A stretch of DNA of 64,000 bases from Ignelater luminosus (Eukaryota > Arthropoda > Insecta > Coleoptera > Elateridae): NCBI GenBank assembly GCA_011009095.1, contig VTPC01090675.1, positions 478,131 through 542,130 of the forward strand. The letters run 5' to 3'. The notes beneath the pieces were generated by a model that made no database searches, was not told the DNA's origin, and worked only from the letters and a program-made list of their open reading frames with translations. Shown one piece after another: positions 52,741 through 63,850 of this stretch (its first letter is position 1; every line of letters starts with the position of its first letter). The position numbers and the translations under genes are program-made.

Positions 52741-55700
52741 GTTAGTATCTGTCAAACAAAAAGTGATTGTTTTTGTTGAAGTCTCTATTGTGTTTGTTTA
52801 TTCGTAACTAGACTCTCAGAAAGACTTTTATGAAAACATTGAGTGATTGATGATTGTGAATATTTTTTTTGGCATTAGTGATTATGAAAAGTGGTGTTTT
52901 ACTTGAAAACCGCTTTGCTCCAAAAAACAAAAACATTAGATTTGAAGATATTCTATGATATCTAGAGAAGAAGACACAAAACTCAAAAAAGATGGTGTTG
53001 ATTGTTTGCATTGTCACGGTGCTCAAAAAGCCTTAGTTTCTTAAAACAATCGAATATGCATGCATGCATTAAGCAGTTGTAAAATCCACCCAGGCTGTAG
53101 CTTAGCCCACCTGTAGCTGTTATGTGTTCTACTATAAGTTGCGTTTCGATCAGATTTATTTAATTTTATCTTTGCTGATTAGGAGATAAATGAAAATTCT
53201 TTGTTTAAAGGCGACATGGCAGTATGAAATTAAGTGTTACTCATAGACTGTTTGGATAATTTGTTGTTTATCCATTTCATCATCCATGAAGAGTAATAGG
53301 CAAAAAGCAAAAACCTTTTCTGGCCGTTCCCTATCTCTTTTAAGAAATGTTTTGGAAACAATAAATTTTCTATGGGAGATTTTGTAAAGACCATTACCAG
53401 ACGTAATAATTTTAGACTGCTACCACCAATGTCTTACATTCATTTTTTAAGTATCGAGTTTATATTGACAAGTACAAAATCCCTTTGATACCGTTTTGAC
53501 TGGTACCTAAAATTTTAACTTGAAGCACTGAAAAATGTCTGATAATCTTTTAAAACTACGTTTGCCCGTTTTCAGAAAGTTCTTTCTTATGATTTTATAG
53601 GATATAAAATTATAAAGTCATAAAGGTTTATGTATGAGTAACAATCACTATGATCTTCATCTCGTCCAGATAACGTTATAATTCACGACACGTAGTTACT
53701 ACATGTTATGAAGTAGCAAAAATATACAGGCTATAAATAAATACCTAGTTTTCAATAGAATTTGGTTATTGTGGGAATCGTGTCAAACACCTTTTTATGA
53801 AACATCGACAGCTAGTGTATAACTTCATATTTTTACCACTATACTTTTTTAACATCTCGAAAACACTTTTAGATGAGCATTAGAATTGAAGCCGAAACAA
53901 AATTGACCCCACAATCAGACTGCATAATACTAATATTCAAAACGTCTGCGTGCGTCTATAAATCATAGTTCATCAATTTACAGGTCATGTACGCGACGAA
54001 TTTTTCAAATCAATTTGTTTTATTTATTATACGTTCTTTATTTTGAATTGCTTCATTTATAGCGCTTAGTTGGAAAATTGCTCTTAATCTATTAAAAAAC
54101 TTTGTTTTGATTTCAAGAAAGTTCTGCACATTTGTGAAAGTTATCACTTAAAACTCGCAAAAATAAAAAGAAAACACCGTTAAGCTGTAAAAGAATTTTG
54201 AACCATTTAACTTAATATAAAAATTACATAACCTCGAAATGCTGTTCTTTAATTATAAATTCGTAGCGCATGTAATTTTATTTTAACAAACTTCTTTTAC
54301 TTCCTTGTGTTCTCAATTAAATTGCTTTTGCGGTATTGGTTTTTAAACTTTTATAAAGTATAGATTTGGTGTACCGTATTATTGAAAAAAAGAGCATTTA
54401 AATTAAAATAGCGGTTTGATGAACTTCGGTAGAAAAATATACAAACCGATGATAAATAAACCTACGAAAAGTATAAAGAAATACATTTACTTTTATCGAT
54501 GGTATTGACGTTGAAGTTATATTTGGAATATAAAAAAGGGAAAAGAGAAATGGAAGGTTTCCTTCGAAATTTTTATAATCTTTATATTCTTATATCATAT
54601 CAGACAAATACTTTTGTTAACTGGCGTATTTGCATTGATGGAAAAGGTTCTGTTTTTGTACTTACGGTTAGTAAGTTGTTTTATGTTGTTGTTATTATGT
54701 TTTTACGCTGCTATCTTCTTACTTAAGTTTACTCATGTCAACAGTTAATTTATTAACAGTTATTGGTGTTACGTTGATTGATATTTTCAATGTTTAACAG
54801 TTTTATGCAATTAAGTAACAACTTAAAATGGTTGTTGATTTACAAGGAAATTAGTAGCAGATACATTTATAAAGAAAATGAGAAAATCTAAATCAAAATT
54901 GACCTACTTTATCTTGAAATCCAGGGACGGCAGTAGGGTATTTGGTTTGTTGCGTTGGCCCTGCTGAAATCTGTCATCACCAGAATTATAAATCTTATAA
55001 TTGAAAGTTTTTAGAGTATAACTCTTTTCATCCAGAAATCTGTTCTGTTGTACTACCTAACAATGAGTATTTCAATACCATTGCAAAATTCACCATCACA
55101 CACCTAATGCTTGTATTCAGAAGCAGTAATTAGTAATTGTCCAGGAGCATTTTACCAATAGCTCTGCTAATTGCTGCTTGTTATTGAAGACAAAGATGCT
55201 TACTACCAAATTCCGAACCAGATGTCTCATCGTTCTTATAAGTTCCAAAGCAGTCTTATGTGGGCCCATTTAAGACAGTTTTGACATTTTATCCATGCCT
55301 CCTTCTTGTCCTTGAAGTGTAGTCATTTGTAATGATCATTAGTTTCTATTACGTTTATTTCTTCAATCTACACTAAACACTTCTTTTTTTCTAATATTTC
55401 GGCTTCTAGTTTCTTAGCTATTTTCACGTGACTAGGGGTTGTTTTTGACTTTTATTTCATTTTGATTTTCTTGGGATGTGACAGAGTAGTTGCAGAAATT
55501 TCGACAGTTTATCTTTAGATTTTCTTTTTGTCATTTGATGCAATACGAAGAAACAACACAACACAAAATGTCTAAAAGTGGCAGAAACAAAGTATTAGTA
55601 GTCCCCACTTTGCATTATTTGAATGTTGTCAGTTTTTGAAACATTTTAGGTAGGGTTTCGTCGTTTATTTTCTATTCCGGTTTGTCAAGTGAATCTTAAG

Positions 55701-56522
55701 CAAAAATGTAGAGATGTGAGAGACAGGTATCTATTGTTTAAAAACTGTTTTAGCAGGCAACCTGACTATTTAATTGCAAATGTATCCTGAAAAATGAATT
55801 GGCTTAATTCTGTTTGTTCAGTTGAAACGACGTCATCGTTTAAGTATTCCACACGTAGGATATATTTCTGACTGCCATTCTCCAAGCATTATTAAAGGCG
55901 TATTTTGAAGGGATGTTGTAAGATGCCAAATGGTATCGTATTCCGTCTTGAGAATATACCCAGTACGATAGTGCTGATTGTCTATCAGTTTTGGCGCGGA
56001 TACCAAAATCACTTCGTTGACACTTCATGTAGCGTTTTTTATTTTTCTTGACCTAGCCCAAGTCTAAATAAAATCTTATGGGTCGGAACTAAATTCGCTG
56101 AAATAGAATCAGATGAAGCACTAACCAATACAGAGTCACAGAACCCTTCTTATTTCTTTTCGGGCAAATAAATGATACCGTGAAACAATTCTTTCCCTTC
56201 ATATTTAATATTTGGAATAAAGAACGATTATTTCCTCTTTGCCATACAGCGCTCACATAGGTACCTTGCTAGTGATGATATGTAGTGCAAAAGCAGTATT
56301 CAATAAGACCAAAAGGTTTTCTTTGGTTTAGACTTACAAAAGGATTACTTGGTAGAGAATCTTTGTTTATATAGATTTGTCTATTTTAATTTTGAAGTTT
56401 CAAAACCAATCTTAGTTGTATGGACGTAAACTGGTCCTATTAATATAGGCTTCTGCCTAGAAACAAAGCCCCTTTTGGCGTTTTCAATAATATGTTTTGT
56501 TTAACTTTGAGTCTATCTATAT
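52741..56522. other. AT-rich non-coding stretch, no gene called
   Basis: No recognisable gene. The minus-strand frame at 56028-55840 (ending AFNNAWRMAVRNISYVWN) is loosely like the region of some LINE reverse transcriptases where an 'AWR-x-x-(V/I)RKI' segment occurs, but the match is too weak to call. CAGGGACGGCAGTAGG near 54924 resembles a hAT end without a partner. The remainder is ordinary AT-rich sequence. Confidence 0.45.
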
Positions 56523-56530
56523 CCCGTCTT

Positions 56531-58391
56531 GAGTGACATTGCAAGGGAGAGGAGGGGAGGGCGGTAGCAGAGCAGGGGCGGCCTTTTGTCTGCTGTTGCG
56601 GTTGTGAACTTTTTACAATAATTTTGCCGCCGCCGCCCGTGTCATGCCTCAGGCAAGCATTGGCGCCCATTCCTAGTTCCTATTGGGTGCTCCAATAGTG
56701 AACAAATTTTAAGCGTTTGCGAGGATAACGTTTGTTGGTTCGTCAGTAGCAGGGTTGGGTATTTACGCGTAAGAAACCATTTTTTACGTTACATGTAAAA
56801 AAATAGAGTAAAATATGTAAAACCCGTTTTACATTATACTTTTTGTTGTTGATTTCATCGAAATCAAAGGTAAAAACGCTGAACAGATGGCAAAAATGAT
56901 TTTGGGGAAGATCGATCAGGATGGACTCAACATTCAAAACTGCAAAGGCCAAGCTTACAACAACGCTGCTGTTATGTTCGAATTACATACAGGAGTTCAA
57001 GCGAGAATTACGACAGTTAACCCCAGGGCCCAGTTCGTCGCATGCACTAACTGCACTTTGAACCAAGTTGGTGTTTACGTCGCTTCCGTCACTTCGAAAT
57101 CTGTTACCCTTTTCCGGACGGTGGGGAAAATATATTTGTTCTTTTCGTCATCAACCCATCGTTGGTACGTTTTGACTGCTGCTACTGGCCAATGGGTAAA
57201 ATGTCTGATTGTTAACCCGATGGAGCCCAAGACAAGAAGCTGTCAAATTGTTGAAGACTTATTTCTCCAAACTGTTGTATGTTCTCGAAAAGTTAAGCAC
57301 CGATAGAACAGAAAATGCACTCGTTTTGTTTTCTTCATTACCTCGGGTTTTGGTTTGAAGTCCTTTCATAGATTAACGATGCTCAAGTGTACCTGCAGAC
57401 CAAGCGACTGGACATTCAACAGCGTGCGGCAAACATTGGGGCATCGAAGATATTTTAGTTAAACAGCAAAATGAGGTAGTGAACTACAGTTTCAGCTACT
57501 CGAAACAGTTGTGCAAGGAACTTGGAATTTAAGTTGAGCCTCGAAGAACAACAAAGGGAAAGCAATTTTTCAATTATAAATCGAAGGGTGCAAACTTGAT
57601 CTACGAAGAAGAACTACACCTGGGAGTGTTTGCATGCATGGATCGGATAATTCAAGAAATTAGTTCAAGGTTTGAGCAATTGGAAGAAATTAGAAATTTT
57701 CCGTGTTTAATCCGGAATACGTCTGCGATTCAGTTAATTTGTCGGATGAAATCGATAAGATGGAATTCCTAATCGAACGATATAGTCTTCAAAACTTTGT
57801 CGACGCATCTCAGGACCACCAAAAGCTCGTGCAGGAAGGACCGCTGGAACTGTTGCAGATTATCCCATAGTATAACCTCAATATCTCCGTCCCTAACCTG
57901 ATGATACTGTTGCGAATTTGTTGGACCATTGGTATTAGTGTTGCGAGCTGCAAAAGGAGCTTTTCTAAGTTAAAACTAATTAAGTCCTACTTGAGGTCCA
58001 CTATGAGACATCTCAGGTTATCCAGTCTGACTGAATTGTCCATCGAGCAAGAACTTACAAACCAGATAGATTTCGGAGAAACGATAACCGAGTTTGCTGC
58101 TCTTAAAGCTAGGAAAGTTTCCATTTAAGTTTCAAGTATTGTAGTTTTATTTTTAAGTTTCTTCTTATTTATTTATTTATATTTAGCCTAGTTTGCTGTT
58201 TAAATTTTAATACAAATATCTAAATATAATCATAGCCGACAGTTAAATAATTTTTTTATTAGATAATTACCATTTAGAAACGCGGTTTAAAGTTTAAATG
58301 TTGCATTAAACGTTTTTATCTCTTCTGAAGGAGAGGGGGTGGCACATTGGAAGGTCCGCCCCGGGTGCCAATATTCCTTGCTACTCCACTG
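56531..58391 (+). mobile_element. hAT DNA transposon, complete ends, inactive
   Basis: The element is bounded by a perfect 8-bp target-site duplication, CCCGTCTT at 56523-56530 and 58392-58399. The left end GAGTGACATTGCAAGG and the reverse complement of the right end, CAGTGGAGTAGCAAGG, match at 11 of 16 positions; the right end is of the CAGTGGCGTAGCAAGG type common in hAT elements. The GC-rich subterminal parts (GGGGCGGCC, GCCGCCGCCGCCC on the left; GTCCGCCCCGGGTGCC on the right) are also typical. Inside lies a broken plus-strand hAT transposase. CAGGGTTGGGTATTTAC near 56751 and a run of TTTACGTTACATGTAAAA-like sequence to about 56845 may be a nested small element or deletion scar replacing the transposase N-terminus. 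Length is 1,861 bp, short for an autonomous copy. Confidence 0.9.
56851..58128 (+). pseudogene. hAT transposase pseudogene (ZMYM1-like type)
   Basis: Homology starts at about 56851 (DFIEIKGKNAEQM), upstream of the first ATG of the open frame at 56887, so that ATG is not a real start. It continues DGLNIQNCKGQAYNNAAVMF, QARITTVNPRAQFVACTNCT and FFSSSTHRWYVL, matching the RNase-H-like catalytic core of hAT transposases related to zinc finger MYM-type 1 proteins. The frame stops at 57304. Pieces in other frames follow: QTKRLDIQQRAANIGASKIF near 57390-57450, FACMDRIIQEISSRFEQLEE near 57630-57690, and a last open piece at 57901-58128 with SCKRSFSKLKLIKSYLRSTM and LRLSSLTELSIEQEL, the C-terminal hAT dimerisation domain. 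The N-terminal zinc finger is absent. Multiple stops and frameshifts show it is inactive. Confidence 0.88.
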
Positions 58392-58576
58392 CCCGTCTTT
58401 ACATCAAGTAAATCATTTCAGAGAAAGGTATCTTGTTTACTTGCAGTTCCTGATAATTTACTATAACATCTTTCGTGGTATATTGGCAGGCTATGTTCGT
58501 TTTGTGGAACTAGCCCTTTGTGGTGTTTTATGGCTTCAGTAGGAGAAACTTCAGATGCTCGGATCTATGGACTTAG

Positions 58577-59043
58577 TCAGCATCGTAATAGCCTACAGAA
58601 CTGACGAGGAGATTGATGGAACCTGAACGCTGACATACATTTTCTAGCTAGGCGGCTGCTGAGAGAAAGCTCTCTTCGATGATGAGAATGCTGACGTTGC
58701 AATGAAGGTCTGTGTTCTTGATGAATCATGAGGTGCTGGAGGAGAGTTGAAATGCCTAGCTGTGTGTAGCCTGCAGTTTTCTCTATGTAAATCTTGTTGC
58801 TGTGTATCACCAATCAGTAGTGCCATATGTCGTGATGGGGTGTATTATCGTTTCGCAGATGAAAAACTTGTTGTCAGCACTCAACTTGCTTTTCTGATTA
58901 GTTTTCCTGGTGTAACTGTCGATGTGCTTTTCTAAGAGACTTGCTGTGCTGTAGGTTTTCGTCTTTTGGTAAAGAGCACGACCACACTTTTTTCTGGATC
59001 GACGCCATTTTTCTCTTAAGGAAAAGACTACTACGGAATCCAA
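58577..59043 (-). pseudogene. Jockey-like LINE reverse transcriptase C-terminus remnant
   Basis: On the minus strand from 59043 the frame reads ...SKLSADNKFFICETIIHP ITTYGTTDW, fitting the 'LS-x-x-NK-x-x-(L/I)Y(K)-x-x-(I/L)RP-x-x-TYG-x-x-(V)W' segment after the palm of Jockey-clade enzymes. Past a stop and in the same register come YTATRFT-RKLQATHS and then FIKNTDLHCNVSILIIEE, matching 'W(Y/F)(I/V)RN-x-x(L/I)H-x-D(L)-x-(I)P-x-(I/V)-E' near the C-terminus. Two stops interrupt the copy, so it is dead. It lies 185 bp past the hAT element and in the opposite orientation. The catalytic part is missing or beyond recognition upstream. Confidence 0.65.
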
Positions 59044-59060
59044 CCTAAAACCCTGGAAGA

Positions 59061-62000
59061 GTGAGACAAACTTTCTAAGAAAACAAAGTTGTTGCTTTCC
59101 TTTTTCCGCATTTTTGGTTTTCCCTTATTTCTTCTATATTCTCATCTTTTTATGTCTTTGTGCTTTCCTTCAAAGATATTTTTGCCGAATAAGGTAGTAC
59201 CGTATTTGGAACTAAACACTTCGGAAAAGATTCTAACATCTTACACGAAATATTTTTCTCATTCATTTCTCTTTATTTTCTCTAATTATTTGTACAACCA
59301 TTTTATTTCTATATGTGATGCGTTTTCTTGGAACAGGTGGTGTTGAGTGAGACCATCTAGAAGTAGTATATCTCTCCATTTTTTTTAACTTCAACTGTAT
59401 TAGTAGCTTTACCATAGCTTTTTTGTGGAAGTTTTGTCTTGTTGTTAGATTAGAGACAAACCAATAAACGAGCTGTGGGTCCGGTATTCTCAACTGCGAG
59501 CAATTTTGTTATTACTTATCATTAGAACATTGTGACTGTTTAAAGAGTAATATTGGTATTGTCACTTTATCCTTCGTCTGATCTCATTGGCTCGTTAGAG
59601 AAAGGACTGTACTTAAAATAAAACTTTTGATATTTTCCAACTTACACGTTTCATAATAACTTTTTAAACACTTAACATAATTACGCCTACTAGAACTTTA
59701 TTATTATTATTAATTAAAATGCACTTTAAATGGATGCGGTTAAAGTGATCAAACTTTACGAGCAGGATTTGATGAGTTAAGTTCTGTACAAACTATGCGG
59801 TTACTTATACGAGCTTTAGACCAAGCCAAGCAGTGCCATCCCATTATTATTCTCCCTTTCTTTAACCACGAACGATACGGTTAACCGCAAGTAACTCTTC
59901 CGTATCCACTTATTCTTTTGAACACATCCACATATGTACTGCTATTAAACTGTCCTAATAAACCTTACCATATTATAAATTCTGAGTGCTTAAAATGTTT
60001 GTAAGTCATTTCTGAAAATAGTTTTCTTGTTTTAAATTTTTCTTATAAATTTTCTTGTTGGTGGTCTTTAAATATTGATGAGAATCATCATTTTATTACA
60101 TGAAGGGAATAACAAACAAAATTAGTCTGTGTATCACATAAATAATATGTATGAATTTATGAATGCTGAATTATATTACCTGGTTCACAGAACGTGAATT
60201 GCGTATTGTGATGATGTGATATGCAAGTAGATTTTTAAAGATAGCATTATTGTAAATAGTTACAACACTTTTTCTGCAAAAATAAATCCAAACAAACAGT
60301 TTGGATAAAATTTAGGAATGACAAAATTTTCAACATATATTTAAATTGCAAATTGTTTGTTGAATACAAACGAATTGTACTAGAAAATTTAACCTTACTA
60401 CTTACTACTACATTGGCATCTACATGGAATAACAAATTGAACACTGTGTGTTAAGGAAGTTTTTAACTACCATTTCAAACCATTATACAGACTCGTTTTT
60501 CTCGCTCATAAAAAAAGTCATATTAACATCAAACAAGATGTTTTTTGTTGTTTATTAAGTTTTTAATTTTCGAAAATTTAGCAAAACAAGTGTGTTACGC
60601 TATTAATTTACATTTGAGAATTTCCAGGATGTGTCATTGTACGATATCTAATGGTAGTTCCAAAGTAGTAGTTTTATTTCTTTTACAACTATTAACTTTT
60701 TTGTTGAGTGGTTTTTTATAAAATTATGAAAACCAGAAAAATTCAATTTGAAAGAAGATCAAGTAAAAATGCTCGAGAAGCAAGCAACTGTTTTCCTTTT
60801 ATTTCAATTTTAATCTTATCTTCAAGCATTGTTAGGGAAATACATTAAAAAGTACTTATTTTAGTGATTTTATTTATAGTAGCATAATATCTATTACATA
60901 ATAGACAAAGTTATCTATGTTTTGCATATCTAATTTTTTTATTAATGGGAGGACATCGCACTAATGGAAGAATTATATAAAATAAACTTTCAATGTAAAA
61001 CGACAGTTTTTTGTAGTAGAAGTTTTCTTATTAAATACAGAAGCGGGTTAGAAGTGATGAAGAGTATAAGCTAAACCCCTACGGAACTCCATTCATAAAT
61101 AGTTCAACAAGAGAACTTGTTTCCGGTACCATACAGAAACACTGAGTAATTCAAAATTGGGGTTTACAGTGTAAAATGTGAAAGCGAATCATTTTATACA
61201 GATATAGTTGTTCACTTAATTCTTGGAATCTTAATGTAAGATATTTTTTGACGTAATTGCTTTGTCATTATACACGTTTATTACATTAAACCACCAATAA
61301 GGTATTCGTGTCATCCTCCTCGGAAACTGTTTACATAGTGTTTTTGACCTTAATCCATTTGCAATCGTTATGATTCTCATTATACATTTCGTAATACTTT
61401 TCAGTAACTGATATTGCCTAAGAAATTAAAATGAAACCATCTGTTACATTTTAAATATTTAAGTAAGCAGTTTCAAATTAATTCATATGAAGCGTAGAGT
61501 CGGAACTTTTCTGATTATTATGTTTAATAAATAGATAATAACGTTCTAAAACTGAATAAATAGAATAGGTATTGCAAGAAGTATGCAAGAGCGTTCAATA
61601 TTATTAAGTCCATTGCTTTCAACTTAATGAGATAACAAACGTGCTCTATATTTTCAGACTGCTAGTTCCTCACTTTCCTATTTGGTTCCATTCTCATTTC
61701 ATATTATTCGTCGATCGTATTTATACTACCTATATAATGAGATTTAAAAGATTCACACCGAAAACGAGAAAAATCGGGGCAAACTATTCCAAACCCAAGT
61801 AATCAAAAATCAAATTCACATATTCAAATTGGGCAAGAACTGTCAAATTTCAGTATCCCATCTTTTTCAGCATACGATATAAGAACTACGCCTTTTTAAT
61901 ATTAGGTGCCGCGTATGGGGATAATAGATCAGATCGTCTCAAAAGACACCACTTTTTCTCAAACAAAAGGTTGCTTGGTATATGGAAATAGCTTCTAGTT

Positions 62001-62409
62001 CTTTTTAGACAAACACAAATTATTGACGGTCATGGTATACTCTTTGTCTTATACCCCTTTTACCTTAATCCTAAGAATACCTCTTATGTTTGCCGGTATG
62101 TCAGTCACAATCACAAGACCTGACTTGCGTGCTAGACTTACTTTCTACACTGCCGTCTTTTATAACGCGTCAACACAGTAAATTGTCGATCAAGATAAGT
62201 TACAATTATCGCATATTAGCATCTTGGTTCTAGTATAGTTTGAACTAAAACTAATATGAAATAATCAGAACTATTTTTTACTTCTCCTTTTATTGTTCAG
62301 ATATAAATCGCAAGTATTAACATTAGTACGATTAGTATGAAGAGCCATATCGAACAACTTCAGCTCTTTAAAAACTGAAAGAAATACATACAGTTTATAC
62401 AGAACTATA
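59061..62409. other. AT-rich non-coding stretch, no gene seen
   Basis: About 3.3 kb without a recognisable gene or element; frames are short. The part nearest the Jockey-like remnant (59061-59500) may be further decayed LINE sequence but shows no motif. Confidence 0.5.
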
Positions 62410-62411
62410 TA

Positions 62412-63582
62412 CAGTGTGTCCCTATTTCGATGCTTACTATTGGGATCTCGGAAATTGTAAGAGATACGAAGTCGGTTAAATTAGAAAAGTTTTGGCTATT
62501 TTGGAGATCAGTTTACTTATGCTTTTGTTTTTTCAAAAAAGTTCGTGGCTTACTAGATATTTCCTAAAAACGAAATTATCTTATTTTTTTTAAAGTGAAA
62601 TACCTCAGGAACAAGCAAAGATAGAAAACAACAGCAAAGAAGTTACTCCGAAACACAAAAAAANNNNNNNNNNNNNNNNNNNNNNNNNNNNNNNNNNNNN
62701 NNNNNNNNNNNNNNNNNNNNNNNNNNNNNNNNNNNNNNNNNNNNNNNNNNNNNNNNNNNNNNNCTTTTGGCTATTTTGGAGATCAGTTTACTTATGCTTT
62801 TGTTTTTTCAAAAAAGTTCGTGGCTTACTAGATATTTCCTAAAAACGAAATTATCTTATTTTTTTTTAAAGTGAAATACCTCAGGAACAAGCAAAGATAG
62901 AAAACAACAGCAAAGAAGTTACTCCGAAACACAAAAAAATTATTTTCGCTATTGTCTTTTGTTTTACTTCGGCGGTGAAACCTAAATCCAAATTTTTTCT
63001 ATTGGAACGCCTACTTGATTTCCATATTACTGAACTGCACTCCTTAAACGCTTTTCAGTAATACATGGTTTGACATAGCTTTTTCTTTTGTTTTATCGAG
63101 TTATGAAGTAAAAATCATTTTTTATCATAGTGTGCCATGATATCTAACATACAAAGTCGTGGAGTTTTATCAAAGAAATTCATTTGTTATGCAAAAATTG
63201 CTAAAACAAAATAAATACGCTTTTATGGGGTATTAGATGCTTAGTTGATGCTATCTGTGAATGCTCAGTAAATTATCTTAAAAGCGTCTTTTGTTTTGTT
63301 TTAGCGATTGTTATATAACAAATGTAATTTAATTGACAAAAGCCAATGATTTTCATATGTTTAAAGCCATGGCACACTAAGTGTGAGAAATGCTTTTTAT
63401 TTAAAAAAAATAAGATAATTTCGTTTTTAGCAAATATCTAGTAAGTCGTGAACTTTTTAAAAAAAACAAAAGCATAAGTAAACTGATCTCCAAAATAGCC
63501 AAAACTTTTCTAATTTAACTGACTTCATATCCCCTACAATTTCCGAGACCCCAATAGTGAGCATCGAAATAGGGACACACTG
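62412..63582. mobile_element. large palindromic TIR element flanked by TA
   Basis: The left end CAGTGTGTCCCTATTTCGAT is repeated inverted at the right end (to 63582), and similarity between arms continues for about 180 bp (62412-62590 against 63404-63582) with roughly ten differences. TA flanks both ends (62410-62411 and 63583-63584), the target duplication of Tc1/mariner-type elements. Inner segments are also inverted: TAGTGTGCCATG (about 63129-63140) against its complement near 63370, CATTTGTTAT...GCTAAAACAAAA against its complement near 63300-63325, and TACGCTTTTA against TAAAAGCGTC, with a loop around 63225-63275. It is therefore mostly one long hairpin with an extra unpaired segment on the left. 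It encodes no transposase and is non-autonomous. A 100-N gap interrupts it. Confidence 0.75.
62490..62939. repeat. assembly gap of 100 N with false flanking duplication
   Basis: Bases 62664-62763 are exactly 100 N, a common placeholder for a gap of unknown size. The 174 bp before it (62490-62663, TTTTGGCTATTTTGG...CACAAAAAAA) recur after it (62765-62939), differing only by one T in a homopolymer as far as I can see. The most economical reading is that two contig ends overlapped but were not merged, so the second copy is an artefact. The location within a long palindrome explains why assembly failed. Confidence 0.9.
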
Positions 63583-63627
63583 TATGTACCTTTCTCAATG
63601 TTCCCTTGATGTTTTTTTTTATTTTTT

Positions 63628-63850
63628 TAATTCTGCCGTAACTTTTTTTGCGTCATTAATGTTTCGAGATATACTGCCGCTTGAAAACTATCCAGTTATG
63701 TTTGGAGCTCTACTATGTATTTTGGACGAAAGGAATGCTGGTGTTCGTCTAATTGCTGTAGACTGTACTCTTAAAAGACTAGCAGCTACAATCTACCCGT
63801 TTCCGAATGTTAAAAACTACTATACTAAATTCAGCAAACCAATGCAGTAA
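63628..63850 (+). pseudogene. reverse transcriptase fragment (non-LTR-like), window edge
   Basis: The plus-strand frame reads MFRDILPLENYPVMFGALLC, ILDERNAGVRLIAVDCTLKR and LAAT. This matches the region of a reverse transcriptase family widespread in arthropods and other animals in which 'P-x-x-FGA-x-L-x-AL-x-KK-x-GG(I/V)RPIAVG-x-T-x-RRL-AAK' precedes the first catalytic aspartate. Here RPIAVG is altered to RLIAVD and a stop follows at about 63848, so the copy is degenerate. The same frame upstream (from 63557) runs back into the end of the palindromic element and is not part of the protein. More sequence may continue past the window. Confidence 0.65.

Noticed and set aside
55765-55790. AATGTATCCTGA, matching the 3' part of the insect miRNA iab-4
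   Set aside because: The seed (5') part is absent and there is no matching hairpin arm; chance match.
55840-56028. Minus-strand frame ending AFNNAWRMAVRNISYVWN as a LINE RT piece
   Set aside because: Only a loose resemblance to one short segment, with no second collinear motif.
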